Of a stretch of 64,000 nt of DNA, positions 44,626 through 53,845 are shown piece by piece; the stretch's first letter is position 1, and each line of letters starts with the position of its first letter. The translations under genes and the position numbers were made by a program. The stretch spans positions 186,001 to 250,000 of the forward strand of contig NZ_JACVTO010000004.1 of the NCBI RefSeq assembly GCF_016518545.1, given 5' to 3'. This DNA comes from Pseudomonas sp. S30 (lineage in GTDB: Bacteria; Pseudomonadota; Gammaproteobacteria; Pseudomonadales; Pseudomonadaceae). The notes below the pieces were generated by a model. The model was not told the origin of the DNA, did no database searches, and saw only the letters and a program-made list of their open reading frames with translations.

Positions 44626-46251
44626 ATGCGGTTCAAATATTCAGACGAGGAGTTGGACGTGGATGATGCACTGGTTCGAATCCGTGGCCTGAACGTCGAA
44701 TTCGACGGCCACGGCGCTGTACGTGGCATCGATCTGGACATCCGTCCGGGCGAATGCCTGGCATTGGTCGGAGAGTCGGGTTCCGGCAAATCGGTGACGG
44801 CCCACTCGATTCTTCAACTGCTGCCACGCCATGTCACCCACACCACAGGCAGTATCGTGTTTCAGGGCGAGGAGCTGATCGGCGCTTCGCCCAAACGCCT
44901 GCAGCAGATCCGCGGTGATCGCATCGCGATGATCTTTCAAGAACCCATGACGTCCCTCAACCCGCTCTACACCATCGAGCGGCAGTTGGCCGAGACCCTG
45001 ACGCTGCACAAGGGCATCAGCGGCGCTGCGGCCCGGCGACGGGTATTGGAGCTGTTGGAGCGGGTAGGTATTCAGCACGCCGAACGTCGCCTCACGGCTT
45101 ACCCGCACCAGTTGTCGGGCGGGCAGAGGCAGCGTGTGATGATCGCCATGGCGCTGGCCTGCGAGCCGCTGCTGCTCATCGCCGATGAACCCACCACGGC
45201 CCTGGATGTGACGGTGCAGCGGCGCATCCTGGCGCTGCTCAAGCGCCTTCAGCAGACCACGGGCATGGCGCTGTTGCTGATCAGCCATGACCTGAACGTG
45301 GTCCGTACCATCGCTCAACGGGTGGCCGTCATGCGGGCGGGTAGCATCGTCGAGACCGCTGATCGCGAGACCTTGTTCGCTGCGCCTGCGCACCCTTACA
45401 CACGCCAGCTGCTCGCGGCCGAGCCTGATGGCAGGGCAGTGCCGACCCCAGCGCGCGAGCCGTTGCTGGAAGTGGACGACCTGCGGGTCTGGTTCGCGCA
45501 AGGCGGGTGGTTGCGACGCCGAGCGCCCATCAAGGCGGTCGATGGCGTGCAGCTGCGGCTGCAACGCGGGAAAACCTTGGGCATCGTCGGCGAATCGGGC
45601 TCCGGAAAGTCGACGCTGGGCCAGGCGATCCTGCGACTGATCGATTCGAACGGCAGTATTCGCTACGCGGGCCAGGCGCTGGATCGTCTCACGGGCAAGG
45701 CCTTGCAGCCCTGGCGCAAGAAGCTGCAGATCGTGTTCCAGGACCCCTATGGCAGCCTCAGCCCGCGCATGAGCGTGCAGCAGATCCTCGAGGAGGGGTT
45801 GCGCGTGCACACCTCGCTCGACGCCAGGCAACGTGAAGCGCAGGTCGTCGAGGTGCTGCGAGAAGTAGGGCTCGACCCGGATATGCGCCATCGCTTTCCC
45901 CACGAGTTTTCCGGTGGACAGCGCCAGCGCGTGGCGATCGCGCGAGCCCTGGTGCTCGAACCTGAGCTGATTCTACTGGACGAGCCGACCTCTGCACTGG
46001 ACCGGACGGTGCAGAAACAGGTTATCGCCCTGTTGAAATCGTTGCAGGCCAGACACGGATTCACGTACCTGTTCATCAGTCACGACCTGGCCGTGGTCAG
46101 GGCGTTGGCCCATGATCTTGTCGTGATCAAGAACGGGGTAGTGGTCGAGGCGGGAGCGACCGAGCAGTTGTTCGAATCGCCCCGGCATCCCTATACCCAT
46201 GAGCTACTGGTCGCTTCGCTGATCGAGTCAGATAACCTGAATACTCAGTAG
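44626..46251 (+). CDS. yejF: Peptide ABC transporter ATPase with two ABC modules, YejF type
   Basis: A 541-residue ATPase with two complete nucleotide-binding modules in one chain: Walker A GESGSGKS (both), signatures LSGGQRQRV and FSGGQRQRV, Walker [13 protein letters not shown] and [12 protein letters not shown], switch His in LISHDLN and FISHDLA. It starts 4 bases after yejE, completing yejABEF. It energises import through YejBE. Because cluster 1 (2582-6494) has no ATPase gene, this protein might also serve those permeases; that is inference. Confidence 0.93.
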   Translation: MRFKYSDEELDVDDALVRIRGLNVEFDGHGAVRGIDLDIRPGECLALVGESGSGKSVTAHSILQLLPRHVTHTTGSIVFQGEELIGASPKRLQQIRGDRIAMIFQEPMTSLNPLYTIERQLAETLTLHKGISGAAARRRVLELLERVGIQHAERRLTAYPHQLSGGQRQRVMIAMALACEPLLLIADEPTTALDVTVQRRILALLKRLQQTTGMALLLISHDLNVVRTIAQRVAVMRAGSIVETADRETLFAAPAHPYTRQLLAAEPDGRAVPTPAREPLLEVDDLRVWFAQGGWLRRRAPIKAVDGVQLRLQRGKTLGIVGESGSGKSTLGQAILRLIDSNGSIRYAGQALDRLTGKALQPWRKKLQIVFQDPYGSLSPRMSVQQILEEGLRVHTSLDARQREAQVVEVLREVGLDPDMRHRFPHEFSGGQRQRVAIARALVLEPELILLDEPTSALDRTVQKQVIALLKSLQARHGFTYLFISHDLAVVRALAHDLVVIKNGVVVEAGATEQLFESPRHPYTHELLVASLIESDNLNTQ

Positions 46252-46442
46252 GAACCCGTGCGGCGCCGGCTATCAGGAAGCGGTCGACACCCTCTCGAGA
46301 GAGAGAACGCGATGTCGAAGAGCGCGTCGGCGGTCATGGTCATGGGAATTTCCTGGTAGGGTGCCATGTACAGTCAGCGGCGTGACAGCAAGAACGATGC
46401 CGCCGGTTGCATCGTCCCGTTCATCTCAAGGTCTTCGACATC

Positions 46443-46889
46443 ATGCCTGAACCGCGTATTCGCCACCTGGCCCTGTGCATCTTCCATCATCAGGGCAGAA
46501 TTCTGGTGAATGAATTCGTCGACCCTGTGAAAGGATCGACGTTGTATCGTCCGCTGGGTGGCGGTATCGAATTCGGCGAGCGCAGCGCTGACGCCATCGT
46601 GCGGGAAATTCGCGAAGAGCTGGATCAGCCCATCACCGACCTGCGCCTGATCGGTACGCTGGAGAGCATTTTCACCTACCTGGGCAAGCCCGGACATGAG
46701 GTGGTGCAGGTCTATGACGCTCGCTTCGAAGACGCCACGCTGTATCGGCTACCCTGGCTGGAAGGCGTGGAGAGCGACGGCGCAGTCTTCAGGGCGAAAT
46801 GGTGCGACAGTACATCGTTCAGCGACGCGTCCCCTCTGGTGCCCGAGGGCTTGCAGGCGCTGTTGACCTCGCTGTCATTATTGGGCTGA
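46443..46889 (+). CDS. Nudix hydrolase
   Basis: A 148-residue protein with a Nudix box, GGIEFGERSADAIVREIREE followed by LDQP; the usual Gly after EEL is Asp, otherwise the metal-binding Glu residues are kept. Nudix enzymes cleave nucleoside diphosphates linked to another group. The first ATG of the frame is 46443. The 190 bases before it hold no clear gene. No operon partner; substrate unknown. Confidence 0.85.
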   Translation: MPEPRIRHLALCIFHHQGRILVNEFVDPVKGSTLYRPLGGGIEFGERSADAIVREIREELDQPITDLRLIGTLESIFTYLGKPGHEVVQVYDARFEDATLYRLPWLEGVESDGAVFRAKWCDSTSFSDASPLVPEGLQALLTSLSLLG

Positions 46890-46995
46890 AGGGCGCGTAG
46901 GCCTGTTCACTGGCTTGCAGCGTGTCCAGGGTCTGTTGCGAATGAGACAGAATGCAACATCGGCCCTTGCCGATCGCTATAAACAAGGAGTCACT

Positions 46996-48135
46996 GTGAA
47001 TAGGATTTCACCATCGGCCGTCCGCGCCGAGGCAGGCCCGCCCCTGGTGTTCAGACCCGTCGATCTGGACGCGCACCTGCAAACCTGTGTGGACTTTCGA
47101 ATCGACACCTGCGTGTGCGGATTCGGCTCCGCCGAGCGTTTTCACGAGCGCGACGGCCTGGGCGCCGAGCGTTATGCAGACTGGCTGCGCACCCGCGCCG
47201 AGCGCATGCCGGGTTGCCTGGTGCATCTGTGGCAGGGCGACACGATCATCGGGCAGATCGAAATGGGCCGCACGCCGAGCGATCCTGCCATCGGCTACGT
47301 CAATCTGTTCTACTTGCGTGCCCACGCTCGGGGGCGGGGGTTGGGACGCTTGCTGGAGGCCTATGCATGGACCTACCTGAGCGGCCTGGGTTGCCAGTCG
47401 ATTCGGCTGTCCGCGAGCCCGACCAATACACCTGCGTGGCATTTCTATCGCAAGCAGGGCTGGCAGGACCTGGGCCCGCGTGAAGATGATCCAAAGGTGC
47501 ACCTGCTGGAGAAGCGCGAAGCCATTGCGCAACCGGCACTGGTTCCGATTGCAGCCTGGACCCATGCCCAGCCAAGGTCGCTGCGGGTGCCGTTCAGCCT
47601 GAGAACCGAACGGGTGGCACTGATACCCGCCCAGGCGCCACTGGCGCAGCCGCTGGCCGATGCTCTGAACGCCAGTTTCGAGTTGCACCGGGATTTCTTA
47701 CCGTGGAGCCAGCCGCACTGGACTCGCCAGCAGGCGCAGCAAAGCCTGGAGGGCGCAGCGCGGGATTATTTTCTTTCGGCCGGAGAAAAGCGTTATTTCG
47801 TGATCACGGGCAGAGAGCCTGCCGATATCGTCGGCTGCATCGGGCTCACCCCGGGTTGTGACGAAACCGACCCGTTCGAACTCGGCTACTGGGCCAACCA
47901 GCGTCACGCGGGCAAGGGGCTGATGAGCGAGGCGTTGGCCGCGCTGGTGGCCGCCCTGAAGGGGCATTCGCTGTACCTGACCACCTCTTCGGCGAACCAG
48001 GCCAGCCAGAGACTGGCCGAGGCGGTGGGCTTGCGCCAGGTGAAGGTCATCGTCGGTGATCGGCAGTCGGAGAAATTCGGTATCTGCGACACGCTGGTGT
48101 ATCGACGGGACAGGGAAGCCTTCGAGAACGGGTGA
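46996..48135 (+). CDS. Double GNAT-family N-acetyltransferase
   Basis: A 379-residue protein with two acetyltransferase domains. Domain 1 (about residues 15-170) has the acetyl-CoA motif RAHARGRGLGRLL and ends with TNTPAWHFYRKQGW. Domain 2 (about 195-375) is RimJ/RimL-like, with ELGYWANQRHAGKGLMSEAL and SANQASQRLAEAVGLR. The start is GTG 46996, given by AAGGAG seven bases upstream; the frame itself opens at 46915. Such fusions can acetylate protein N-termini, antibiotics or metabolites; nothing here tells which. The 105 bases after it carry nothing recognisable. Confidence 0.83.
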   Translation: MNRISPSAVRAEAGPPLVFRPVDLDAHLQTCVDFRIDTCVCGFGSAERFHERDGLGAERYADWLRTRAERMPGCLVHLWQGDTIIGQIEMGRTPSDPAIGYVNLFYLRAHARGRGLGRLLEAYAWTYLSGLGCQSIRLSASPTNTPAWHFYRKQGWQDLGPREDDPKVHLLEKREAIAQPALVPIAAWTHAQPRSLRVPFSLRTERVALIPAQAPLAQPLADALNASFELHRDFLPWSQPHWTRQQAQQSLEGAARDYFLSAGEKRYFVITGREPADIVGCIGLTPGCDETDPFELGYWANQRHAGKGLMSEALAALVAALKGHSLYLTTSSANQASQRLAEAVGLRQVKVIVGDRQSEKFGICDTLVYRRDREAFENG

Positions 48136-48240
48136 CGTCCATGCGCAGCGTCGTTCGTTCAAGGGCATTTCCCCCGGTCGCCGAATCGCGGTTCTGCAAG
48201 GTGAGCGTCGCCACGAGGCTCGAGGCCCCATGGCCCGTGC

Positions 48241-49476
48241 TCAACGTGCGCTCTTGTCGAGCATCGCCAGCAGCAGCACGTTGGCGCCCGCTTCGGCCCA
48301 CTCGGGATGAATGTGCTCGGCCTCGTTGTGGCTGAGGCCTCCGACGCAGGGCACGAAGATCATCGATGTGGGCGCCACGCGGTTCAGGTAGCAGGCGTCA
48401 TGACCGGCGCCGGACACCATGTCCCTGTGGCTGTAACCCAGCTGCTGGGTCGCGCGGCGCACGCTTTCGATACAGCTTTGCTCGAAGGCGATCGGCGCGT
48501 ACTGGAAGATCTGCTCGACCTTCGCATGCAGGCCAATACCGTCGGCGATCTGCTGCACCTTCTCGCGAAACGCGAAGTCGAGTGCTTCAAGGGCCATTTC
48601 CCGTGGATGGCGAAACTCGACACTGAAAAAGACCCGGCCCGGTACCACGTTGCGCGAATTAGGATACACGTTGACCAGGCCGATGGTGGCGCGTCCTTCA
48701 TCGCCTTGTGCCAGGCCAAGCGCATTGACCGCCTCGGCCACCCGCGCCATGCCCAGCAGGGCGTCGAGACGGTGGTTCATCGGCGTAGTGCCGGCGTGGG
48801 CGCTGCGGCCGGTGAGCTCGACTTCGTACCAGCGCTGGCCCTGGGCTGCGGTGACCACGCCGATGGTCAGGTTCTGCGCTTCGAGAATCGGGCCTTGCTC
48901 GATGTGCAGTTCGAACGCGGCATGGATATCCCGCCCGCCCATGGGCGCGTCACCGTCATAGCCGATGGCCTGCAACGCCTGGCCGATGGTCACGCCGTTG
49001 GCATCGGTACGCGACAGGCCGTACGCCAGATCGAACACCCCGGCATACACACCCGAGGCGATCATCGCCGGGGCGAAACGCGAGCCTTCCTCGTTGGTCC
49101 AGTTGATGACTTCGAGGGAGCGCTCGGTCTGGATGCCCAGGTCATTGAGGGTGCGGATCACCTCCAGCCCCGCCAGCACACCGTAGATGCCGTCGAACTT
49201 GCCACCCATCGGTTGCGAATCGCCATGAGAGCCGGTCACCACCGGCGCCAGGCTGGCATCACGGCCCTCGCGGCGGGCGAAGATGTTGCCCATGGCGTCC
49301 ACCCGGATGCTGCACCCGGCCTCCCGGGCCCATTCGACGAACAGGTCGCGCCCCTGGCGATCCTCTTCGGTCAACGCCAGGCGTGACACTCCGCCGTTCT
49401 CGGTGGCGCCGATGCGCGCCATGTCCATCAGCGAGCCCCACAGGCGCTCGCCGTCGATGCGCAGTGTCTTGCTCAT
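48241..49476 (-). CDS. atcC: M20-family Zn amidohydrolase, probable N-carbamoyl-L-amino acid (cysteine) hydrolase
   Basis: A 411-residue M20/allantoate-amidase-type hydrolase. Metal and catalytic residues are visible in TGSHGDSQPMGGKFDG, NWTNEEGSRF, FELHIEQGP and HNEAEHIHPEW; GRSAHAGTTPM is in the dimerisation lid. The family splits N-carbamoyl amino acids to amino acid, CO2 and ammonia. Its start overlaps (ATGA) the stop of an L-ATC-hydrolase-like gene, the same pairing as the published Pseudomonas atcB/atcC genes making L-cysteine from 2-amino-thiazoline-4-carboxylate. The exact substrate is inference. Confidence 0.82.
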   Translation of the reverse strand: MSKTLRIDGERLWGSLMDMARIGATENGGVSRLALTEEDRQGRDLFVEWAREAGCSIRVDAMGNIFARREGRDASLAPVVTGSHGDSQPMGGKFDGIYGVLAGLEVIRTLNDLGIQTERSLEVINWTNEEGSRFAPAMIASGVYAGVFDLAYGLSRTDANGVTIGQALQAIGYDGDAPMGGRDIHAAFELHIEQGPILEAQNLTIGVVTAAQGQRWYEVELTGRSAHAGTTPMNHRLDALLGMARVAEAVNALGLAQGDEGRATIGLVNVYPNSRNVVPGRVFFSVEFRHPREMALEALDFAFREKVQQIADGIGLHAKVEQIFQYAPIAFEQSCIESVRRATQQLGYSHRDMVSGAGHDACYLNRVAPTSMIFVPCVGGLSHNEAEHIHPEWAEAGANVLLLAMLDKSAR

Positions 49477-49964
49477 GCTTCAGGCTCCGACGATTTGACC
49501 TTGTAGCGGAAGTCGCAATGGGAAGCGCCGCCCATGATGGTCTGGGTGCGCGTGAGTTCGACCCGAGGGTCATAACCGACGATGAACAGCTCGTCGCGGT
49601 TGCACGACAGCAAGTGACCGATTTCGCCCAGGCCCATGGCGTGGTACATCTCGGCGTAGCGGCAGCGGTGCACGTCGTAGTCGAAATGGGTGGCGTCGGT
49701 GGCGATCACGTCCACTTTCAGCGCGTCGTCCTTTTCCCAGAGTTCCTGGAGCGCGATGAAGCCCTGCAGGTCGGGCCCGTTGGGTTCTCGGGCGGCGAAC
49801 TGCTTGCCGGCATCGACCGCCGCCTGGGACACCGCCTCGCCGATGACGGCACCGGCCTTGTCCTTGCCGTAGTCGCGCACGAGGATCTCGTAGATGGGTT
49901 TGATGATTTCGGCTTCGATGCGCCGCCGGGCCAGGATGCCCAGTTCACCGTCATGTTGACTCAT
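49473..49964 (-). CDS. atcB: L-2-amino-thiazoline-4-carboxylate hydrolase-like protein
   Basis: A 163-residue protein matching the ATC_hydrolase family: FDYDVHRCRYAEMYHAMGLG, LLSCNRDELFIVGYDPRVEL, RTQTIMGGASHCDFRYKVK in order. In characterised Pseudomonas the enzyme opens the ring of L-ATC to N-carbamoyl-L-cysteine, which the next gene's product would hydrolyse to cysteine. ATG 49964 with GGAGG upstream is chosen over 49979. The wider family may act on other substrates, so the assignment depends on the atcC partner and on the dedicated importer upstream. Confidence 0.8.
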   Translation of the reverse strand: MSQHDGELGILARRRIEAEIIKPIYEILVRDYGKDKAGAVIGEAVSQAAVDAGKQFAAREPNGPDLQGFIALQELWEKDDALKVDVIATDATHFDYDVHRCRYAEMYHAMGLGEIGHLLSCNRDELFIVGYDPRVELTRTQTIMGGASHCDFRYKVKSSEPEA

Positions 49965-50036
49965 GTGGGGTGCCTCCATCGGTTCTCACGGATCAGCCGG
50001 AGGTGGGCCGCGCGCGCGCCGCCGACCCCGGTCGAA

Positions 50037-51188
50037 TCAGGGCTTGCCGCCGGCTACGCTGACCGGCTGCCAGGCATTGGCCTTCACCTGGTAGACGGTG
50101 AAGGTGGGGTTTTTCAGGTTGCCTTCGGCATCGAAGGCGATCAGGCCGGTGACGCCCTGGTACTGGCTGGCCTTGAGCACGGGCAGGTACTTGGCAGGAT
50201 CGGTGGAGCCGGCCTTTTCGATGGCCGCGATGAGCACGCCCACACCGTCATAGGCGAAGGGTGCATGCAGTTCGATATGCGTCTTGTAACGCTGCTGGTA
50301 GCGTTGCTCGAAGTCCTTGCCGCCTGGCATCTGGGCCACGGCCAGGCCAGGTTCCAGGGCGATCACGCCGTCGCCTTCCTTCTGTGCCAGTTCCAGGAAG
50401 GTCTGGCTGACGAAGCCGCCTGCGCCCATGAGCGTCGCCTTCATCCCCAGCTGCTTGATGCGCCGGGCCAGGGGCGCGGCCTGGGCGTCGACACCGCCGA
50501 AGAAAATCAGGTCGGGATTCTTGCTGCGCACGGTGGTCAGCACCGCGCTGAAGTCCACGGTCTTGTCGTCCACGTACTCCCGGGAAACCAAATTGCCGCC
50601 GCCCGCCTCGATGGACTTGACGAACTGATCGGCCAGGCCCTGGCCGAAGGCGGTGCGGTCGTCGATCACCGCGATGCGTTTGGCCTTCAAGGTATCCAGC
50701 GCGTAGCGGCCGGCCACCTGGCCGCCGTCATCGTCGTGGCCCATGATGCGGAAACTGGTGTCGAAGCCCTGCTGCGTGTAGGCGTGGCCTGTCGCGACGG
50801 GCGCCACCTGGGCGATGCCTGCATCGTGATAGACGCGCGCGGCCGGAATGCTGGTGCCGGTGTTCCAGTGGCCGACCACGCCGACCACCCCGGCATCGAC
50901 CAGGCGCTGGGCGACGGTCACGGCCGTGCGCGGGTCGGATTGATCGTCCTCGGACACCAGCTTGTACGTCACCGCCTCGCCATCGAGGGTCGGATGTCGC
51001 GCGTTGGCGGCGTCGATGGCCAGCTGCGCGCCGTTCTCCAGGTCCTTGCCGATCCGCGCCGACGGGCCGGTCAGTGGGCCGGCCAGGCCGATCAGCACGG
51101 TCTGGTCGGCCTGGGCCACGGCGGTGGCCAGGCTGCTGACGGCGACGCCGATCAGGGCGGCGCGCTTGATGAGGGTAGACATGTGCAT
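50037..51188 (-). CDS. Branched-chain-type ABC transporter substrate-binding protein
   Basis: A 383-residue periplasmic binding protein of the LivJ/LivK class. The ATG at 51188 has AGGAAG upstream and gives a signal peptide ending AVAQA. Motifs: TVLIGLAGPLTGPSARIGKD, VVGHWNTGTSIPAARVYHD, AVIDDRTAFGQGLAD. It sits between livF and the ATC-hydrolase-like gene, 77 and 72 bases away, in one operon. Its ligand may thus be an amino-acid analogue such as ATC or a carbamoyl amino acid and not leucine; that is inference from context. Confidence 0.88.
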   Translation of the reverse strand: MHMSTLIKRAALIGVAVSSLATAVAQADQTVLIGLAGPLTGPSARIGKDLENGAQLAIDAANARHPTLDGEAVTYKLVSEDDQSDPRTAVTVAQRLVDAGVVGVVGHWNTGTSIPAARVYHDAGIAQVAPVATGHAYTQQGFDTSFRIMGHDDDGGQVAGRYALDTLKAKRIAVIDDRTAFGQGLADQFVKSIEAGGGNLVSREYVDDKTVDFSAVLTTVRSKNPDLIFFGGVDAQAAPLARRIKQLGMKATLMGAGGFVSQTFLELAQKEGDGVIALEPGLAVAQMPGGKDFEQRYQQRYKTHIELHAPFAYDGVGVLIAAIEKAGSTDPAKYLPVLKASQYQGVTGLIAFDAEGNLKNPTFTVYQVKANAWQPVSVAGGKP

Positions 51189-51265
51189 GTGTGCTTCCTG
51201 TGGCAGATCGCGCCCGCGATGGGCGCTGTTCATGTTGGCTCCGGAGGCCCGGTGGCGGTTCGGGT

Positions 51266-51982
51266 TCATTCGCCGAGGTAGGCGGCGCGCACGTGAGGGT
51301 CGTCCAGCAGGTCGTCAGCGGCGCCGTGCAAGGTGATCCGCCCGCTGTCCATGACATAGGCGCGCTGGCAGACCTGCAGGGCGAGGCGGGCGTTCTGCTC
51401 GACCAGCAGCAGGGTCATGCCGTCCTTGCAGACCTGATCGATCACTTCGAAGATCTTCTCCACCATGATCGGCGCCAGGCCCATCGACGGCTCGTCCAGC
51501 ACCAGCAGGCGCGGGCGGGACATCAGTGCGCGGGCCAGCGCCAGCATCTGCTGCTCGCCACCGGAAAGCAGGCCCGCAGGTTGCCGGGCACGACGTTCCA
51601 GGTGCGGGAACAGGTCCAGCCACTGCGCGATTTCGTCGTCGACCTGGGCGCGGTCCCGGCGCAGGAAAGCGCCGGCCTGCAGGTTTTCCACCACACTCAT
51701 GCGGCCAAAGATGCCGCGGCCTTCCGGCACCATGGCGATGCCCTGGCGCAGCAGCTCGTGCGCCGCCTGGCCATGGATCGGCCTGCCGTCGAAACGAATC
51801 GCGCCGGCGCTGGCCGGCAGTAGCCCGGTCAGTGCCTTGAGGGTCGAGGTCTTGCCGGCACCATTGGCACCGATCAGGGTCACGCGCTCGCCTGCGCGCA
51901 CCTCCAGATCCAGGCTCTTCACCGCAGCGATGGCACCGTAGTGCACGCTCAGGCCTCGAATCTGCAACAGGGCATCAGACAT
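51266..51982 (-). CDS. livF: Branched-chain-type ABC transporter ATPase LivF
   Basis: A 238-residue ABC ATPase of the LivF type: Walker A GANGAGKTS, signature LSGGEQQML, Walker B LLVLDEPSMGLAP (the LivF hallmark), and VEQNARLAL at the switch region. Its start overlaps the livG stop by 8 bases. It works as a heterodimer with LivG to power uptake through LivHM. Confidence 0.93.
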   Translation of the reverse strand: MSDALLQIRGLSVHYGAIAAVKSLDLEVRAGERVTLIGANGAGKTSTLKALTGLLPASAGAIRFDGRPIHGQAAHELLRQGIAMVPEGRGIFGRMSVVENLQAGAFLRRDRAQVDDEIAQWLDLFPHLERRARQPAGLLSGGEQQMLALARALMSRPRLLVLDEPSMGLAPIMVEKIFEVIDQVCKDGMTLLLVEQNARLALQVCQRAYVMDSGRITLHGAADDLLDDPHVRAAYLGE

Positions 51983-52748
51983 GGGCGCCAGCTCCCAGGT
52001 AGGCCTGCACCACGGCAGGCTGATGACGCACGAGCTCGGGCGGGCCTTCGGCGATCACTTGGCCGTGGTCGAGCACCGTCAGGCGATCGCAGATGCCCAT
52101 CACCAGCTTGACGTCATGCTCGATCAGCAACAGGGTGTGGCCATCGTCGCGGATCTTTTCCAGCAGGGTGCGCAGCTGCTGTTTTTCACTCAGGTTCATG
52201 CCGGCGGCCGGCTCGTCGAGCGCCAGCAGACGCGGTTCGGTGGCCAGTGCTCGAGCAATTTCCAGGCGCCGCTGATGCCCGTAAGACAGGCTGTCGGCGC
52301 GGTAGTCGGTGAAAGCGCCGATGCCCACGTACTCCAGCAGCTCGCGGGCGCGTTCCCGGCTCTGGCGCTCTTCCTCGCGGGCGCGTCGATGGCGGCTCAG
52401 GGCCGCCCACACGCCATTGCGGGTGCGAATGTGACGGCCGACCATGACGTTCTCCAGCGCGCTCATCGCGTTGAAAAGGCGTATGTTCTGGAACGTGCGG
52501 GCAATTCCGGCCTGGGCCACCTTGTGCACCGACGTCGGCCGGTAGCGCGTGCCGTCCAGGATGAACTGGCCTGAGTCGGCCGTGTACAGACCGGTCATGA
52601 CGTTGAACAGGGTGGTCTTGCCGGCACCGTTGGGTCCGATCAGGCCATGGATATGCCCTGACGCGATGCTCAGGTTCACCCCGGATAACGCCGCGACGCC
52701 CCCAAAGCGCTTGCCCACCTGTTCGAGCTGCAACAACGGCGTGCTCAT
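51975..52748 (-). CDS. livG: Branched-chain-type ABC transporter ATPase LivG
   Basis: A 257-residue ATPase with Walker A GPNGAGKTT, ARTFQNIRLFNAMSALENVM (LivG type), signature LSYGHQRRLEIARAL (LivG proteins have Tyr for Gly here), Walker B LLALDEPAAGMN and EHDVKLVM. Start ATG 52748 overlaps the livM stop (ATGA). Partner of LivF. Confidence 0.93.
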   Translation of the reverse strand: MSTPLLQLEQVGKRFGGVAALSGVNLSIASGHIHGLIGPNGAGKTTLFNVMTGLYTADSGQFILDGTRYRPTSVHKVAQAGIARTFQNIRLFNAMSALENVMVGRHIRTRNGVWAALSRHRRAREEERQSRERARELLEYVGIGAFTDYRADSLSYGHQRRLEIARALATEPRLLALDEPAAGMNLSEKQQLRTLLEKIRDDGHTLLLIEHDVKLVMGICDRLTVLDHGQVIAEGPPELVRHQPAVVQAYLGAGAHV

Positions 52749-53845
52749 CGTGCACCTCCTTCACGGGCCGGCCAGAGTCCGGCAGGGCGGTAGAGCATGG
52801 CGAGAATCAGTGCCAGCCCGTAGAAGAGCTGGCGGATGACCTCGGGGTCCACCAGCACCTGGCCGAACAGCGTCTGCTGCAGGCTGCCCATGCTCGCTCG
52901 CAGGATTTCCGGGAGCGCTGCCAGCAGCACACATCCCAGGATCACGCCTGGAATGTGGCCCATGCCACCGAGCACCACCATCGCCAGCACGGCGATGGAT
53001 TCGTTGAGGCTGAAGGACTCCGGCGAGACGAAGCCTTGGAAGGATGCGAACAGCGCGCCGCCAACGCCGCCGAACGCTGCGCCGAGGGCGAAGGCCAGCA
53101 GCTTGAGGTTGCGGGTGTTCAGGCCCATGGCCGCGGCGGCTTGCTCATCCTCGCGAATGGCCAGCCAGGCTCGGCCGATACGCGAATGCTGCAGGCGGAT
53201 GCAGGCGAACAGGATCAGCACCATGGCCGCTGCGAACAGGTAGTAATAGAGATACACCGATGGCAGCCGCAGGCCGAACACGTCCTGGGTGCGGGCCAGG
53301 TTGACGCCGAACAGGTGCACCGGATCCACCGAGGCGATGCCCTTGGCACCATTGGTGAGGTTGATCGGCCGATCGAGGTTGCGCATGAAGATCCGAATGA
53401 TCTCGCCGAAACCCAGGGTGACGATGGCCAGGTAGTCGCCGCGCAGACGCAGGGTCGGCGCGCCGAGCAGGATGCCCAGACCGGCCGCCAGCAACGCGGC
53501 CAGCGGCAGGATCAGCCAGAGTGGCGTGTGCAGGCCGCCCGGCAACACGGCGGCCAGCGCCGGAAACTGATCGAGCAGGTGAGGCGATGAAAGCAGGGCG
53601 GCCAGATAGGCGCCGACGGCATAGAAGGCAATGAAGCCCATATCCAGCAGACCGGCGTAGCCGACCACGATGTTCAAGCCCAGCGCGAGCATGATGTACA
53701 GCAGGGCGAAGTCCAGGGTACGCACCCAGGCGTTACCGCCCGCATGGCCCACCAGCCAGGGCGCAAGCAGCAGTGCCAGGGCGAACAGCACCAGGCCGAT
53801 CCTGGCCCGTGGCGCGCAATTGTGCAGCATCGTCAGGGCAGTCAT
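52745..53845 (-). CDS. livM: Branched-chain-type ABC transporter permease LivM
   Basis: A 366-residue permease with about ten helices. LDFALLYIMLALGLNIVVGY, LRGDYLAIVTLGFGEIIRI and the EAA-like loop AWLAIREDEQAAAAMGLNTR are LivM signatures. The frame is open far upstream across livH, but ATG 53845 overlaps the livH stop in ATGA and starts the conserved part. Confidence 0.93.
   Translation of the reverse strand: MTALTMLHNCAPRARIGLVLFALALLLAPWLVGHAGGNAWVRTLDFALLYIMLALGLNIVVGYAGLLDMGFIAFYAVGAYLAALLSSPHLLDQFPALAAVLPGGLHTPLWLILPLAALLAAGLGILLGAPTLRLRGDYLAIVTLGFGEIIRIFMRNLDRPINLTNGAKGIASVDPVHLFGVNLARTQDVFGLRLPSVYLYYYLFAAAMVLILFACIRLQHSRIGRAWLAIREDEQAAAAMGLNTRNLKLLAFALGAAFGGVGGALFASFQGFVSPESFSLNESIAVLAMVVLGGMGHIPGVILGCVLLAALPEILRASMGSLQQTLFGQVLVDPEVIRQLFYGLALILAMLYRPAGLWPAREGGAR

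Noticed and set aside
49383..51281. 632-codon open frame on the plus strand across the atc genes and the binding protein
   Set aside because: It crosses three convincing minus-strand genes and shows no domain.
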